This document shows, one piece after another, positions 31,305 through 40,389 of a stretch of 64,000 nt of DNA. The translations under genes were made by a program, and so were the position numbers. Origin of the DNA: Ichthyophis bannanicus (taxonomy: Eukaryota; Chordata; Amphibia; Gymnophiona; Ichthyophiidae); the NCBI GenBank assembly GCA_033557465.1, contig CM066051.1, positions 103,455,026 through 103,519,025 on the forward strand. The letters are read 5' to 3'. The notes under the pieces are model-generated. The model ran no database searches. It saw only the letters and a list, made by a program, of their open reading frames with translations, and was not told the DNA's origin. Numbering within the stretch: the first letter of the stretch is position 1; each line of letters starts with the position of its first letter.

Positions 31305-32900
31305 TCATTGTGACTTTTTTGGTGGGGTTTGTAGGGAATTGAAGTAAACTCTACCAAACCCCCGGACCCCCCGAAAGGGCTGTCCTCTGGCCATCGCTCT
31401 ACCCCTCTGATATGGCCCGTAACGAGGAGATCTAAACCTACGAAAATCTCTCTGCTGCCCTCTTTGCAGCCCGCTCAACTTCAGACCCTTGGGCCTATCC
31501 TCCAGGAGCCTGCCTCCCTTTGAATCCCCCAGGTCCTTAACAATTTTCTCCAATGCCTCCCCAAAAAGCAGTTTACCCTTGTATGGGAATTTGCTCAGAC
31601 AAGCCTTAGACAAAGTGTCCGCCGCCCAGTTTCGCAGCCAAAGAAACCTCCTGGCCGCTATTAGAGAAGCCATTGACTTTGCGGAAATCCGGACCAAGTC
31701 ATAGAAGGAATCGGCTGACTCCAGCTTCGCCCTTTCCACTAAAGGAGAATCGGCCCCCTCGGAAGATTCCTCTCCCTGGAGCCACTGGATTGTGGTCCTA
31801 GACACATAAGCCCCGCAAATAGAGGCCTGCAAAGCCAAGGCCGTAGCTTCCAAAGCTTGTCTTAAAATGGTCTCCAGCTTCCGGTCCTGCGCGTCTTTCA
31901 AGGCCGCACTCCCCTCCACCAGGATAGTGGTCTTTTTTGTCACCGCTGATACTAACGTATCCACCTTAGGCATTCTCATCAGCTCCTTCTCTTGCGAAAT
32001 TGGATAGTGGCGCCCCATAGAGCGTCCACCGCGCAGAGTAGCCTCCGGACATTCCCATTCGGAATCTATCATCTGCTTTTTGACCCTATGGACCGGAAAA
32101 CATGCCTGTTCTGCCTTAAACCCATGCAGCAGGGGATCTTCCAGTGGTTCTTCCTGAGCTGCCGCCAAGGGAATGTTCAGGGTTGCTAGCGAGTGAGTGA
32201 TAAGCGCGCTCCCAATTCTTCCCTACGGAAGACTCTGAACATATTGGGATCATCCCCAGGAGGAATCTCTCCTTCCTCCAGCTCCATTGTCCAGGAATCC
32301 TTACCAAAATCTGACAGAAGCTCTCCCTCTTCTGCCATACCTAGCTCTGGAGCCCGCTGCGCTTGCTGAGTGAACCAGTCAGACCCGGCTTCAAGTCCTG
32401 CACACCCTTGCAAGAACTCCCTTCTCCGGGGTCCTCCAGTGCTTTTCCTCCTGGCTCCAAAACTATCGGAAGGTCCTGAAAGGGACCCTGGCTCAGGACC
32501 TGTCCCCTCTTTATGCAGTATGCTTTATGCATGGCCAATATAAAATCAGCAGAAAACAGCGCTTCTAAATTTGACTGCTGTTCGCTGGATCCCAACTGCA
32601 GCACTGGCTGCGTTGCTGCCAGTTTTTTGGCCTACGTTTTTGCCTTAGCCTGCTTTTTACTATGCACGGGAGGAGTGGATGGCGCCTGCAAGATGGTCGC
32701 CGTTCCTGCCTTTTTAGCGCTGTCCAACACCATTGCCGTGCCATCTCCGGAGGTAGATTTTCCCTCCATTAACTGTACCAAGTAGCGCTCACTACTACTC
32801 CTGTGCCTCACACAGGTCCGGCACACTCCGGTGAAAGATACTCCCCGGCTGCCCCCACGCTGTACACATGTCGCCAATCTCTCCAACAGACACGAGACGG
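31305..32900 (-). pseudogene. DIRS B1 Gag-like ORF
   Basis: The open part 31305-32168 (287 residues) has KELMRMPKVDTLVSAV, LKDAQDRKLETIL, ARRFLWLRNWAADTLSK and GKLLFGEALEKIV, then a basic Arg/Gly-rich end (RYGPYQRGRAMARGQ), as suits nucleic-acid binding. 32341-32604 and 32632-32943 are upstream pieces in other frames; the last has a CRTC pair that may be part of a Cys cluster. WLRNWAADxxSKxxLxxxPYxGxLLFG resembles Gag-like ORF1 of other vertebrate DIRS elements, from memory. Confidence 0.75.
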
Positions 32901-33319
32901 ACCCCCCTCCCCCAACTAGCTCCGCTGCCACAGCAGCAGCCAAGTAGGAGCTGCCTAGGAGGATCTCTTATCGTGAGGCTTTGCCGGTGCCTTCAATCAG
33001 CTGTCCGCTGCTAGTGGAACTGACCAGTCTGCCTGGAGATGTGTTCTGGGGCTCCCAGACACGCTCCCCGCGACAGCAGAGCCAGCCACGCTCCTTCTAC
33101 GAGGCAGGCTCTGCCTCTGCTGTCCCCTCGAATCAACTTTTGCTCCACACCAAAGGCGAAATACTACTGAGCTGAGCAATTTACCCTGCTAGGGTAATCC
33201 AGACCCTTGCTGATTCTTAGCTATTCCAATAAGGTAAAGAGCTTTGCTTCATTGTCTGTCTTCCTCTCTGTATTTAATTCTTTTTTCTAACCCGGGAGCC
33301 TATGATCCGTCCTAGCTGC

Positions 33320-33458
33320 TGAGGACTGAAAGACTGAGCCGGAAGCGTTAGGGGGAGTCATATAAAGGAGTGTCAAGATTCTCTGGTTTTTCAGTCCTCA
33401 GCTGCTGGTGGAGGCCGACTACCCTGATGTTCTGGACTGGCCTGGAGAGATGAAAAGG
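33320..33458. repeat. Right inverted terminal repeat of DIRS B1
   Basis: It runs GAGCCGGAAGCGTTAGGGGG to GTTTTTCAGTCCTCAGCTGC, GGACTGGCCTGGAGAGATGA and AAAGG, complementary to the left repeat. The end at about 33458 is set by the matching junction in the internal complementary region. Confidence 0.85.
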
Positions 33459-33560
33459 AAATTGTATGTGTGTGTACTTGAGAAAGATTATCTGCTTTGT
33501 GTGTGTGTGAAGGTGGAAGATCTGTGTGTATGTGAGCATGCGTGTGTTTGAGGGACGTTG
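33459..33560. repeat. TG-rich minisatellite, right block
   Basis: GATCTGTGTGTATGTGAGCA and similar units continue the array from 27466-28056, confirming that DIRS B1 was inserted into it. Confidence 0.7.
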
Positions 33561-33561
33561 T

Positions 33562-34062
33562 TAGAACATAAGATATGCCATACTGGGTCAGACCAAGGTC
33601 CATCAAGCCCAGTATCCTGTTTCCAACAGTGGCCAATCTAGGTCATACGTACCTAGCAGTTTCCCCAAGAGACACAGGTTCCACAATGCTTGTACCGGGT
33701 CAAGCATAGATATCCTGGGTCCCTTCTTAATAATGGTTTATGGACCTTTCCTCCAGGAACTTGTCCAAACCTTTTTTAAACCCAGCTACACTAACAGCCT
33801 TTACTACATCCTCCGATAACAAATTCCAGAGTTTGATTACATGTTGAGTGAAAAAATATTTTCTTTTATTAGTCTTAGTTTACCTTGTAGCTTCATTGCA
33901 TGTTCCCTAGTCCTTCTATATTCTGATAACGTAAACAATCGATCTACGTTTACCCGTTCCACTCCGTTCATTAATTTATAGACCTCTATCATATCTCCCC
34001 TCAGCCGTCTCTTTGCCAGGTTAAAGAGCCCTAACCTTTTTAGCCTTTCCTCATAGGAGTAT
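33562..34062 (-). mobile_element. CR1 LINE 3' end, antisense
   Basis: The left edge is AGAACATAAGATATGCCATA and the minus-strand frame covers the last part of CR1 RT ([22 protein letters not shown]), closely matching 63273-63780. It is 5'-truncated at CCTCATAGGAGTA. It lies 310 bp upstream of the PALM3-like exon at 34373. Confidence 0.85.
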
Positions 34063-34372
34063 TAATGTCACTATGAGTGTAATGCAGAGGGGAGTGTACA
34101 AGGATCATGCTGTGGGGGATCCATGTACTGGGAGGATAGTAGAAGAGTCTACTAGAATTATGCTGGGGGTGGGGGGGAGGAAGTGATATGTAACAGGAAT
34201 TAATACTTCGATCTAATTTCTATGCCGTTGGACAGGCAGGAGACAGCCACAAGCTTCCTCATGAGCTGCAGTTTCAGTAAGTCCTGAGCCTGGTGATGGG
34301 GAACAGATGATTCCAAGGCTTTGCTGTTCATCTCTTCCCCATCCATAACTAATGCCCTCTGCTCCTTTTCAG
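34063..34372 (+). other. Unique intron sequence before the exon
   Basis: No repeat or open frame of note except a short G-rich stretch near 34165. It ends with a good pyrimidine tract (CCTCTGCTCCTTTTCAG). It probably is original intron sequence. Confidence 0.5.
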
Positions 34373-34497
34373 AGGAAGTCTCTCAGAGACAGGTGGCTGA
34401 TGGAGGATATTGCACCAGCCTCTGATGAATCTGACCCCTCGTCACCCCTCTGGCAGACACAGTCCCGAATCCAGCAGTTGGAGGACACCCTTACCAG
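34373..34497 (+). CDS. PALM3: Paralemmin-family exon (PALM3-like, RKSLRxRWLM exon)
   Basis: A 125-bp exon between a CCTTTTCAG acceptor (ends 34372) and an AG|GTGAGAAG donor (GT at 34498-34499). The frame enters in phase 0, as the previous exon leaves it, and exits after two bases of a codon. The peptide begins RKSLRDRWLMEDIAP, has an acidic Ser-rich middle (SDESDPSSPLWQ) and ends QSRIQQLEDTLT. Paralemmins share KxxLRxRWLxxG just after the coiled coil; the SPLWQ and RIQxLEDxL parts fit PALM3 best as I recall it. The next exon was not recognised and probably lies beyond the insertions to the right. Confidence 0.85.
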
Positions 34498-34499
34498 GT

Positions 34500-34923
34500 G
34501 AGAAGGGGAAGGAAGGGAGAACTAGAGCTTTTACTTTTATGATCTCACATGCCTTTCATCCATAGCGAGGGGCCTGAGCAGCCTCACGTTTACCCCCAAC
34601 GTATATATGGATCTGGCAGCTTTGCTGTTCTTACAGAAATAGAAGCCCCAACATCCACTGGGGCAAAACCCAGCCTACTTCAGCCTCTTCAGAGGGGCAC
34701 AGAGTTTGAAAATTGCTCCATGTGGCTTTCTCTAAGTGTCCACATTTGCACAAAGTCCACAGATTCTTTTTACCTAAGTTTCACAGTAGAAGCATGGTGC
34801 TTACTTTCCACTTGAAACTCACCGAAAGGACATTGCATGATGGATGTAGATTGGGAAACGCAATCAGAGTTATTCTCCTTTCCCTCTTCCCCCAGGAACC
34901 TCTCCTTTTTGTGGAATGATTTA
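34500..34923 (+). other. Unassigned, presumed following intron
   Basis: It holds one open stretch (34549-34815) with no recognised family, discussed among the rejected items. No repeat was recognised. It ends at DIRS A3. Confidence 0.45.
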
Positions 34924-35095
34924 TCTCCAGGAACAAGCAGGAATGTAGTCATCACATATGGGTATCGTCGGTACCGACGGAGCCTGCGCGGGAACGCTCC
35001 CCAGCGTCCAATTAGAAAGCTTTTGGGAGCATCCCACAGCGCCTGCGTGCTGCCTTACCGCCTTTCCCAACTGCCTCTCTCCAGTTCTTCTTTTT
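34924..35095. repeat. Left inverted terminal repeat of DIRS A3
   Basis: TCTCCAGGAACAAGCAGGAA, CACATATGGGTATCGTCGGT, GGGAACGCTCCCCAGCGTCC and AATTAGAAAGCTTTTGGGAG pair with the right repeat near 41715-41880. CGTCGGTACCGACG is self-complementary. Confidence 0.88.
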
Positions 35096-36651
35096 CCGTG
35101 GAGCCAGCAGGTCGTGTTCCTGTCACCGCAGAAGAATTCTTTTTTCTTTCTTTCTTTTTTGTGGTCGCGTCTGCCTTCCTCGATGCTTTACCGGTACCGC
35201 CGGTTTTTATCTTCTTATTTCTGTCAAAAAAAACATATATATATATTTTTTTTTTTCCTCTTTTTTTCTTTTTCTTCAGGTGCATGCGCCTTTTTGGGCC
35301 TTAGGCCCAAAAACTTTTCTTTACCATGGAGAAACCTGCCTCAGGCTTCAAAAGGTGCACCAAGTGTGGCGGTACCATTTCCGTCACCGACACCCATGAA
35401 TGGTGTCTAAAATGTTTAAGTCCTGACCACTCCATCACAGATTGTATGTCCTGCGCCATGTCGTCTAAAAAAGGTCGGCAGAACCGAGCTGCAAAGCTCA
35501 GTACCCTGTTTCCCTCTGAAGCAGCTTCGGTGGCATCGACATCTTCCAGGGCTGCTTCTTCCTCCCGTGGATCTCAGGTAACTAAACATAAGTCCAGCCG
35601 GTCCTCAAAGGGTAGATCTCCTTCTAAGCATCAAGATGCCTCTGGCGTTGCCCTCGAGGATTCTGCACCGGCAAAATTACCCCGGCGGGAGGCTTCGGCT
35701 TCCAAAGCATTATCGGGGTTCCAGGATGTTCGAGGCATCGACCTCGGCAGAACTACTGGTGCCATTCTCTGGGGTACCAGCGGTCTCCTCCGGTACCGAC
35801 ATCCAGGCATTGGCAGCGTCGATAGACTAGAGAGTTCTGGCTATGGAGCGCAGTCTGGTGGCTTTCCTTGTGGCATCCACGCCCTCGGAACCGCGACAGA
35901 CAATTCCACCGGTACTGGCACCGGCATCGGTATCGGTACCGGTAGCGATAGCATCGGCATTGGTGTCTGCTTTGCTGGTACCCACTCATCCGATGACCTC
36001 CAGTACTGATACCCTGGTTGGTCGGTACGGGTATCGGGCTCTTCAAGAGCATCCAGACAGACGGTACTTCGAGTCCTCAGAAGAATCTGAGGATTCTGAC
36101 AGTTCTGTCGATGCAGCGATGCTTCTCCCAGAGGAGCCCTCCTCCCCTAAACGCAGGATGTCTCCTCCAGAGGATATTTCCTTCCAGGATTTTATCAGGG
36201 AGGTGGCTCGGGGCCTGTCCATTACTGTGGCCCCTGAAACAGAGCCAAGGGCCAAGGAGTTGGAAATTCTACAATATCCCAAAACTCCTAAGGAGGCAGC
36301 TACCTTGCCCAGTCATGAGATTTTATATGATCTCATGTTAAGGATGTGGGAGACACCTCTTTACCACCTCTCCTCTTTCTCGCAGACTCAATACTATGTA
36401 TCGAGTCCCTCCTTGTCCTGGGTTCCATAAGACTCAGCTTCCTCATCACTCTATTGTAGTGGAATCAGCTATGAGAAGGATCAAGAGTGCAAAGAGGCAT
36501 GCCTCTAATCCTCCAGGACGTGAGTGCAGAACCCTGGATGCTTTTGGACGTCGTGTCTTCCAAGCTTCCATGCTTTCTGCCAGGATCAGTTCCTATAGTC
36601 TCTACATGGGAATGTTCCTGAAGGAGGTCACAGATGATTTAGAGGCTTTAC

Positions 36652-36743
36652 ATAAGAACATAAGATATGCCATACTGGGTCAGACCAAGGTCCATCAAGC
36701 CCAGTATTCTGTTTCCAACAGTGGCCAATCTAGGTCATATCTA
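36652..36743 (-). mobile_element. CR1 3'-end scrap in DIRS A3 Gag
   Basis: It begins with tandem ACATAAGA (ACATAAGAACATAAG) and holds GGTCCATCAAGCCCAGTATT and GTGGCCAATCTAGGTCATAT, the complement of a CR1 3' UTR. Gag text continues after it (DFLTLVKHAQDISKFSNRAAFDCFE). Only about 92 bp were copied. Confidence 0.85.
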
Positions 36744-36852
36744 AGTCCTATCCTTCCTGAGGATAGAAGACAGGATTTTCTCACTTTGGTCAAACATGCC
36801 CAAGATATTTCTAAATTTTCCAACCGTGCAGCCTTTGACTGCTTTGAGTCCC

Positions 36853-38067
36853 CTCTGTACAATATTTTTCTTGCTCCCTTGCCCCTTTCTGATTCAGCAG
36901 TATCCTGTATCCTCTTATATCTATGCTGACGACATCATTCACCTTTTTCATACTTCTCTGCTCGCTTTGGATATCTCCCTATTTAACAATTCTCTCCCCC
37001 ATATTGCTTCTTGGCTCTCTCGGAATTTCCTTCATTTAAATCCTTTAAAGTCCACGGCTATGTGGGTATCCTTGAGTGGCTCTTGTCCTACTGCTGTCCC
37101 CATGATTGGTTCGACCCCATCCCACTTGTCTCTTCCTTCCGTTATTTGGGAGTAACTCTTGACTCCTCGCTTTCTTTTCATAGCCATATTTCCTCCCTTA
37201 CCTGTCGTTCGTTTGCAATCCTACGTCAGATTAGGGCTGTCCGCTCCCTTCTCTTTGGTTCTCTGGTCACCCTTGTTCTAGCTCTATTAGTAGACTTGAT
37301 TATTGTAACATTCTCTTAGCTAACCTCCCAAACTATCAGCTTCAGCGCTTGCAGTCTATTCAAAACACTGCAGCTCGTCTCATCACATTTGCCCATCGTT
37401 TTGATCACGTCACTCCCATGCTTCTTTGTTTGCATTGGTTGCCCATCCGTTTGTTTCCATTATAAACTTCTCATTTTAACATACCATATTGTTCATACTG
37501 ACAATCCTCGGTATCTTGCTGACCTTTTCTCTCTCCATACCCCTTATCGTCAACTTCAGTCCCTCCATGCTAATCGTTTGTCCTTACCCTCTCCATCACA
37601 AGCACATCTGGAACAAACTCGTCATTCGGCTTTCTTTTTCCTTGGTCCTCTATTGTGGAATGCATTACCACCTTCTCTCCGGCTGGAACCCTCTTATCCC
37701 CAGTTCAAAACACTACTCAAAACTCATCTGTTCCAACAAGCCTTTGATCTCCCTCCTGGTATTCCTCCCTGAAGCTGCTGCTGGTTTGTTTGTTCCGTGC
37801 CCCTCGTGTGTGTCCTGGCTCCCCTTGATTGTTTTCCCTGTTTTGTCCTTGTATTGGTCTTGCTGAAGTCCTCGGTCTAGATGTATTGCCATTATTTGTC
37901 CTCGGTCTAGATATATGGCTATTATTTGCTTGCCCTGTCCTTTTCTTTCCTGTTATTTTATGGCGTTCCTTTTCTATGGTTTGCAGTGTTGACCTTTGAT
38001 TTTTATTGTACACCGCTTTAATGTTTCGGCCAAAGCGGTCTATCAAATGTTGCAATAAAGATAAAGA
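36853..38067 (+). mobile_element. L2-like LINE, 5'-truncated, in DIRS A3 Gag
   Basis: It starts inside RT: LYNIFLAPLP, then YIYADDIIHLFH with the YADD catalytic box, LNPLKSTAMWVS, YLGVTLDSSLSFHSHISS and, after frame changes, ALPPSLRLEP and FKTLLKTHLFQQAF. The end reads TTGTACACCGCTTTAATG and CAATAAAGATAAAGATAA, a different tail from the (AAAT)n LINEs, so it is probably a separate L2 subfamily. It is broken by at least three shifts. Confidence 0.85.
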
Positions 38068-38595
38068 TAAGCAGAACCTCGGCTATTGCCATAGGTGCAC
38101 GTAGAATTGCTTGGCTCCAGGCATCTGATCTAGAGCTCTGGGTACAAGACAAATTGGGAAATATCCCTTGTACAGGTGAGAACCTGTTTGGTAAAGATTG
38201 GCAGGAAAAGGCCAATGAAATGGATGCTGAAAATTCAACCTTGGATAAATTATCCAAGTCCACTGCTGATCCTGCTAGAAAGAAATTGTTCAAGAAACCA
38301 TTCTTTTCTAAAAAGAAAAGATTTTATCCTGCTTATGTTCAGCAGGGACATTCTGCAGGTCAGCTTGCCAGGAAAGGTCAGCAACCACCCAAACAGAAGA
38401 AAACAAAGGCTGCTAGGCCTCAACCGGCCCAGCAGACTCAGCCTCCACAGGGCCTTTGACTCTCTACTAGAGAACTTAGCCTTCCTGGCTCTCGGGGGAC
38501 CAGAGCCTTCTACCATTCCAGGAAGGTTATGTCATTTTGCCCCCAGATGGGGACAAGTAACAGCAGAGCATTGAGCACTCTCCATCATAAAGGAG

Positions 38596-40380
38596 GTGTA
38601 CAAGCTTCATTTTTCAAGCATGCCCCCTTACACAATGGTAAAACAGTTCAATTCTCCGACCTCTCTCATCAACCTGTTAGGTCAGGAGGTCGCTATCCTT
38701 CTTGCCCAAGGGGCAATAGAAGAAGTACCCATTCATCAGCAGGGTACAGGGTTCTATTCCCCTTATTTTCTTATCCCAAAGAAAACAGGGGGTTACAGAC
38801 CTATCTTAGACCTCAGAGAATTGAATAAATTCCTTGTCAGAGAGAAATTCAAAATGATTTCTCTCGGGTCTCTGCTGCCATACCTTCAGTCAGGATTGGC
38901 TTTGTTCTCTAGATCTCAAGGATGCGTACACCCATGTCCTCATCCATCCAACTCACAGAAGGTTCCTTCGGTTCCCTTTTCAAGGAAAGCACTACCAATA
39001 CAGGGTGCTTCCTTTTGGCCTGGCCTCAGCACCAATGGTGTTCATGAAATGCATGGCTGTTGTAGCAGCATTTCTTCGCACTCTAGGGATATTCGTCTTC
39101 CCCTACTTAGACGACTGGCTCATTCGAGAACCAACAGAGTCAGAGGCCAGGACTTCTCCATCCTGCACAATGCGTATCCTTCAGTATTTGGGTCTTGTAA
39201 TAAACATCCCAAAATCCAGTCTAACTCCCACTCAGTCTTTAGAGTTCATAGGAGCTTTGATGGACACCAGAAAGGCAAGGGCCTATCTCCCTCAGGCCCG
39301 CTGCCTTCGCATGGTGCAGTTAGCTTCTCAAGCAGTGCTAAAGCCTCATCTCACTGCTCGAGAAATGTTACAATTACTAGGCCACATGGCATCTACTGTA
39401 CATGTGGTTCCCTATGCTCGCCTCCATATGAGGGCAGCCCAATGGACTTTATCCACTCAATGGACCCAGGCATCAGGATGCCTGTCAGACAAAATAGCAA
39501 ACACAAGTCGCCTTATTTTGTCCCTCCAGTGGTGGAAGTCCACTCAAAACCTGTTGCTGGGGTCCCCTTTTCAACAACCCTTACCCCAAGCAACTCTCAC
39601 AACAGATGCTTCTCCAATGGGTTGGGGAGCTCATCTGCAAGACCTCTCCACCCAGGGCACCTGGTCTCCACAGGAGAGTCATCTACATATCAATCTCTTG
39701 GAGCTCAGAGCAATCTTCCTTGCTCTGCGAGTGTTCTACACCCTGCTCAGCTACAAGACAGTCCTCATTCATATGGACAATCAAGTGGCCATGTTCTATG
39801 TGAACAAGCAGGGGGGGGGGGGGGGGGAACTGGCTCTCTGTCACTTTGCAACAAAGCTTTGCGACTATGGGCCCTCGCCAGACAGCATCAGATTAATCTT
39901 CTGGCAGTGTATCTTCCAGGCATTCAAAACTCTTGGGCAGACAGACTCAGTCGAGTTCTGCTTCCACACGAGTGGTCTCTGCATGCAGACCAGGTGGCCA
40001 GGATTTTTCAACTTTGGGGAACCCTGGACATAGACCTCTTTGCAAGTCCTTGGAATGCCAAACTTCCCCGGTTCTGTAAACAGAATTCCAGCTCAGAGGG
40101 CTCAGGCCAGGGATGCTTTCCTCCATTACTGGGGTCAAGACTTCCTGTATGCCTTTCCACCCATTCCCCTAATTCCCAAAACCTTGTTCAAGCTTCAGAG
40201 AGACAGAGGCCATATGATTCTCATAGCTCCACATTGGCCACGGCAAGTGTGGTACCCTCTGCTTCTACATCTATCTCAAGCTCCCTCCCTGGAGTTAGGG
40301 TCTGCTCCATATCTCCTATCTCAGGAGGTCGGAATGTTATGGCATCCCAATCCCCAGTCTCTGCGTCTCAGGGCCTGGTT
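38596..40380 (+). pseudogene. DIRS A3 RT and RNase H
   Basis: Fingers: QEVAILLAQGAIEEVP, YFLIPKKTGGYRPILDLREL (38596-38890). The frame then shifts by a small loss near 38893, at the GDW position. The core continues in the other frame: LDLKDAYTHVL, MLPFGLASAPMVFMK and FVFPYLDDWLIREP with YLDD intact, then RNase H with LTTDASPMGWGAHL and IHMDNQVAMFYVNKQ (39005-39810). A run of 17 G at about 39811-39827 shifts back, and VYLPGIQNSWADRLSRV and DLFASPWNAKLPRF follow (to 40380). So only two breaks separate an otherwise complete polymerase. Confidence 0.88.
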
Positions 40381-40389
40381 GCTGAAGGC

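Larger units (their letters stand above)
28057..33458 (-). mobile_element. DIRS retrotransposon copy B1, second divergent family, structurally complete
   Basis: It has the same plan as family A but almost unrelated ends. Left terminal repeat at 28057-28220, right one at 33320-33458: TTTTTCAGTCCTCAGCTGCT and CTGGACTGGCCTGGAGAGA against their complements. The internal complementary region is at 28525-28615. Minus-strand Gag (31305-32900), RT (30211-31050), RNase H (29500-30227) and recombinase (28640-29492) follow in DIRS order. The minisatellite runs up to both ends and no target duplication is seen. Coding parts have several stops and shifts but are less decayed than A1. Confidence 0.9.
3682..34372 (+). 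other. PALM3: Intron of the paralemmin-like gene, about 30.7 kb, filled with transposons
   Basis: The intron runs from the GTAAAC donor at 3682 to the CCTTTTCAG acceptor ending at 34372. Almost all of it is accounted for by the elements listed separately: minisatellites, one provirus, three DIRS elements, an L1-like ORF1 element, a solo LTR and LINE pieces. The flanking exons agree in phase (0/0), which supports their being consecutive. The provirus and all DIRS copies inside it are antisense to the gene. An unseen small exon inside cannot be excluded but none was recognised. Confidence 0.7.
35326..38459 (+). pseudogene. DIRS A3 Gag-like ORF, split by two LINE insertions
   Basis: It starts MEKPASGFKRCTKCGG and has the full cluster C-x2-C-x9-H-x2-C-x2-C-x4-H-x4-C-x2-C in residues 11-43 (HEWCLKCL, DHSITDCMSC). 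Ser-rich text follows to about 35740, then a frame change in a region of repeated GGTACC/GGCATC hexamers (35900-35960). The frame of 35843-36430 carries an acidic stretch and EDISFQDFIREVARGLSI. The C-terminal part resumes at 38069 after the LINE, with AIGARRIAWLQASDLE, CTGENLFGKDWQEKANEMD and a basic end. QKVHPMSS-type text is absent. A probable RNA-binding coat protein. Confidence 0.78.

Noticed and set aside
34549..34815. Possible further exon (open stretch with HVYPQRIYGSGSFAVLTEIE)
   Set aside because: An AG at 34564-34565 would fit the phase, but the intron would be only about 68 bp, no donor follows before the stop, and the peptide does not match the expected paralemmin continuation.
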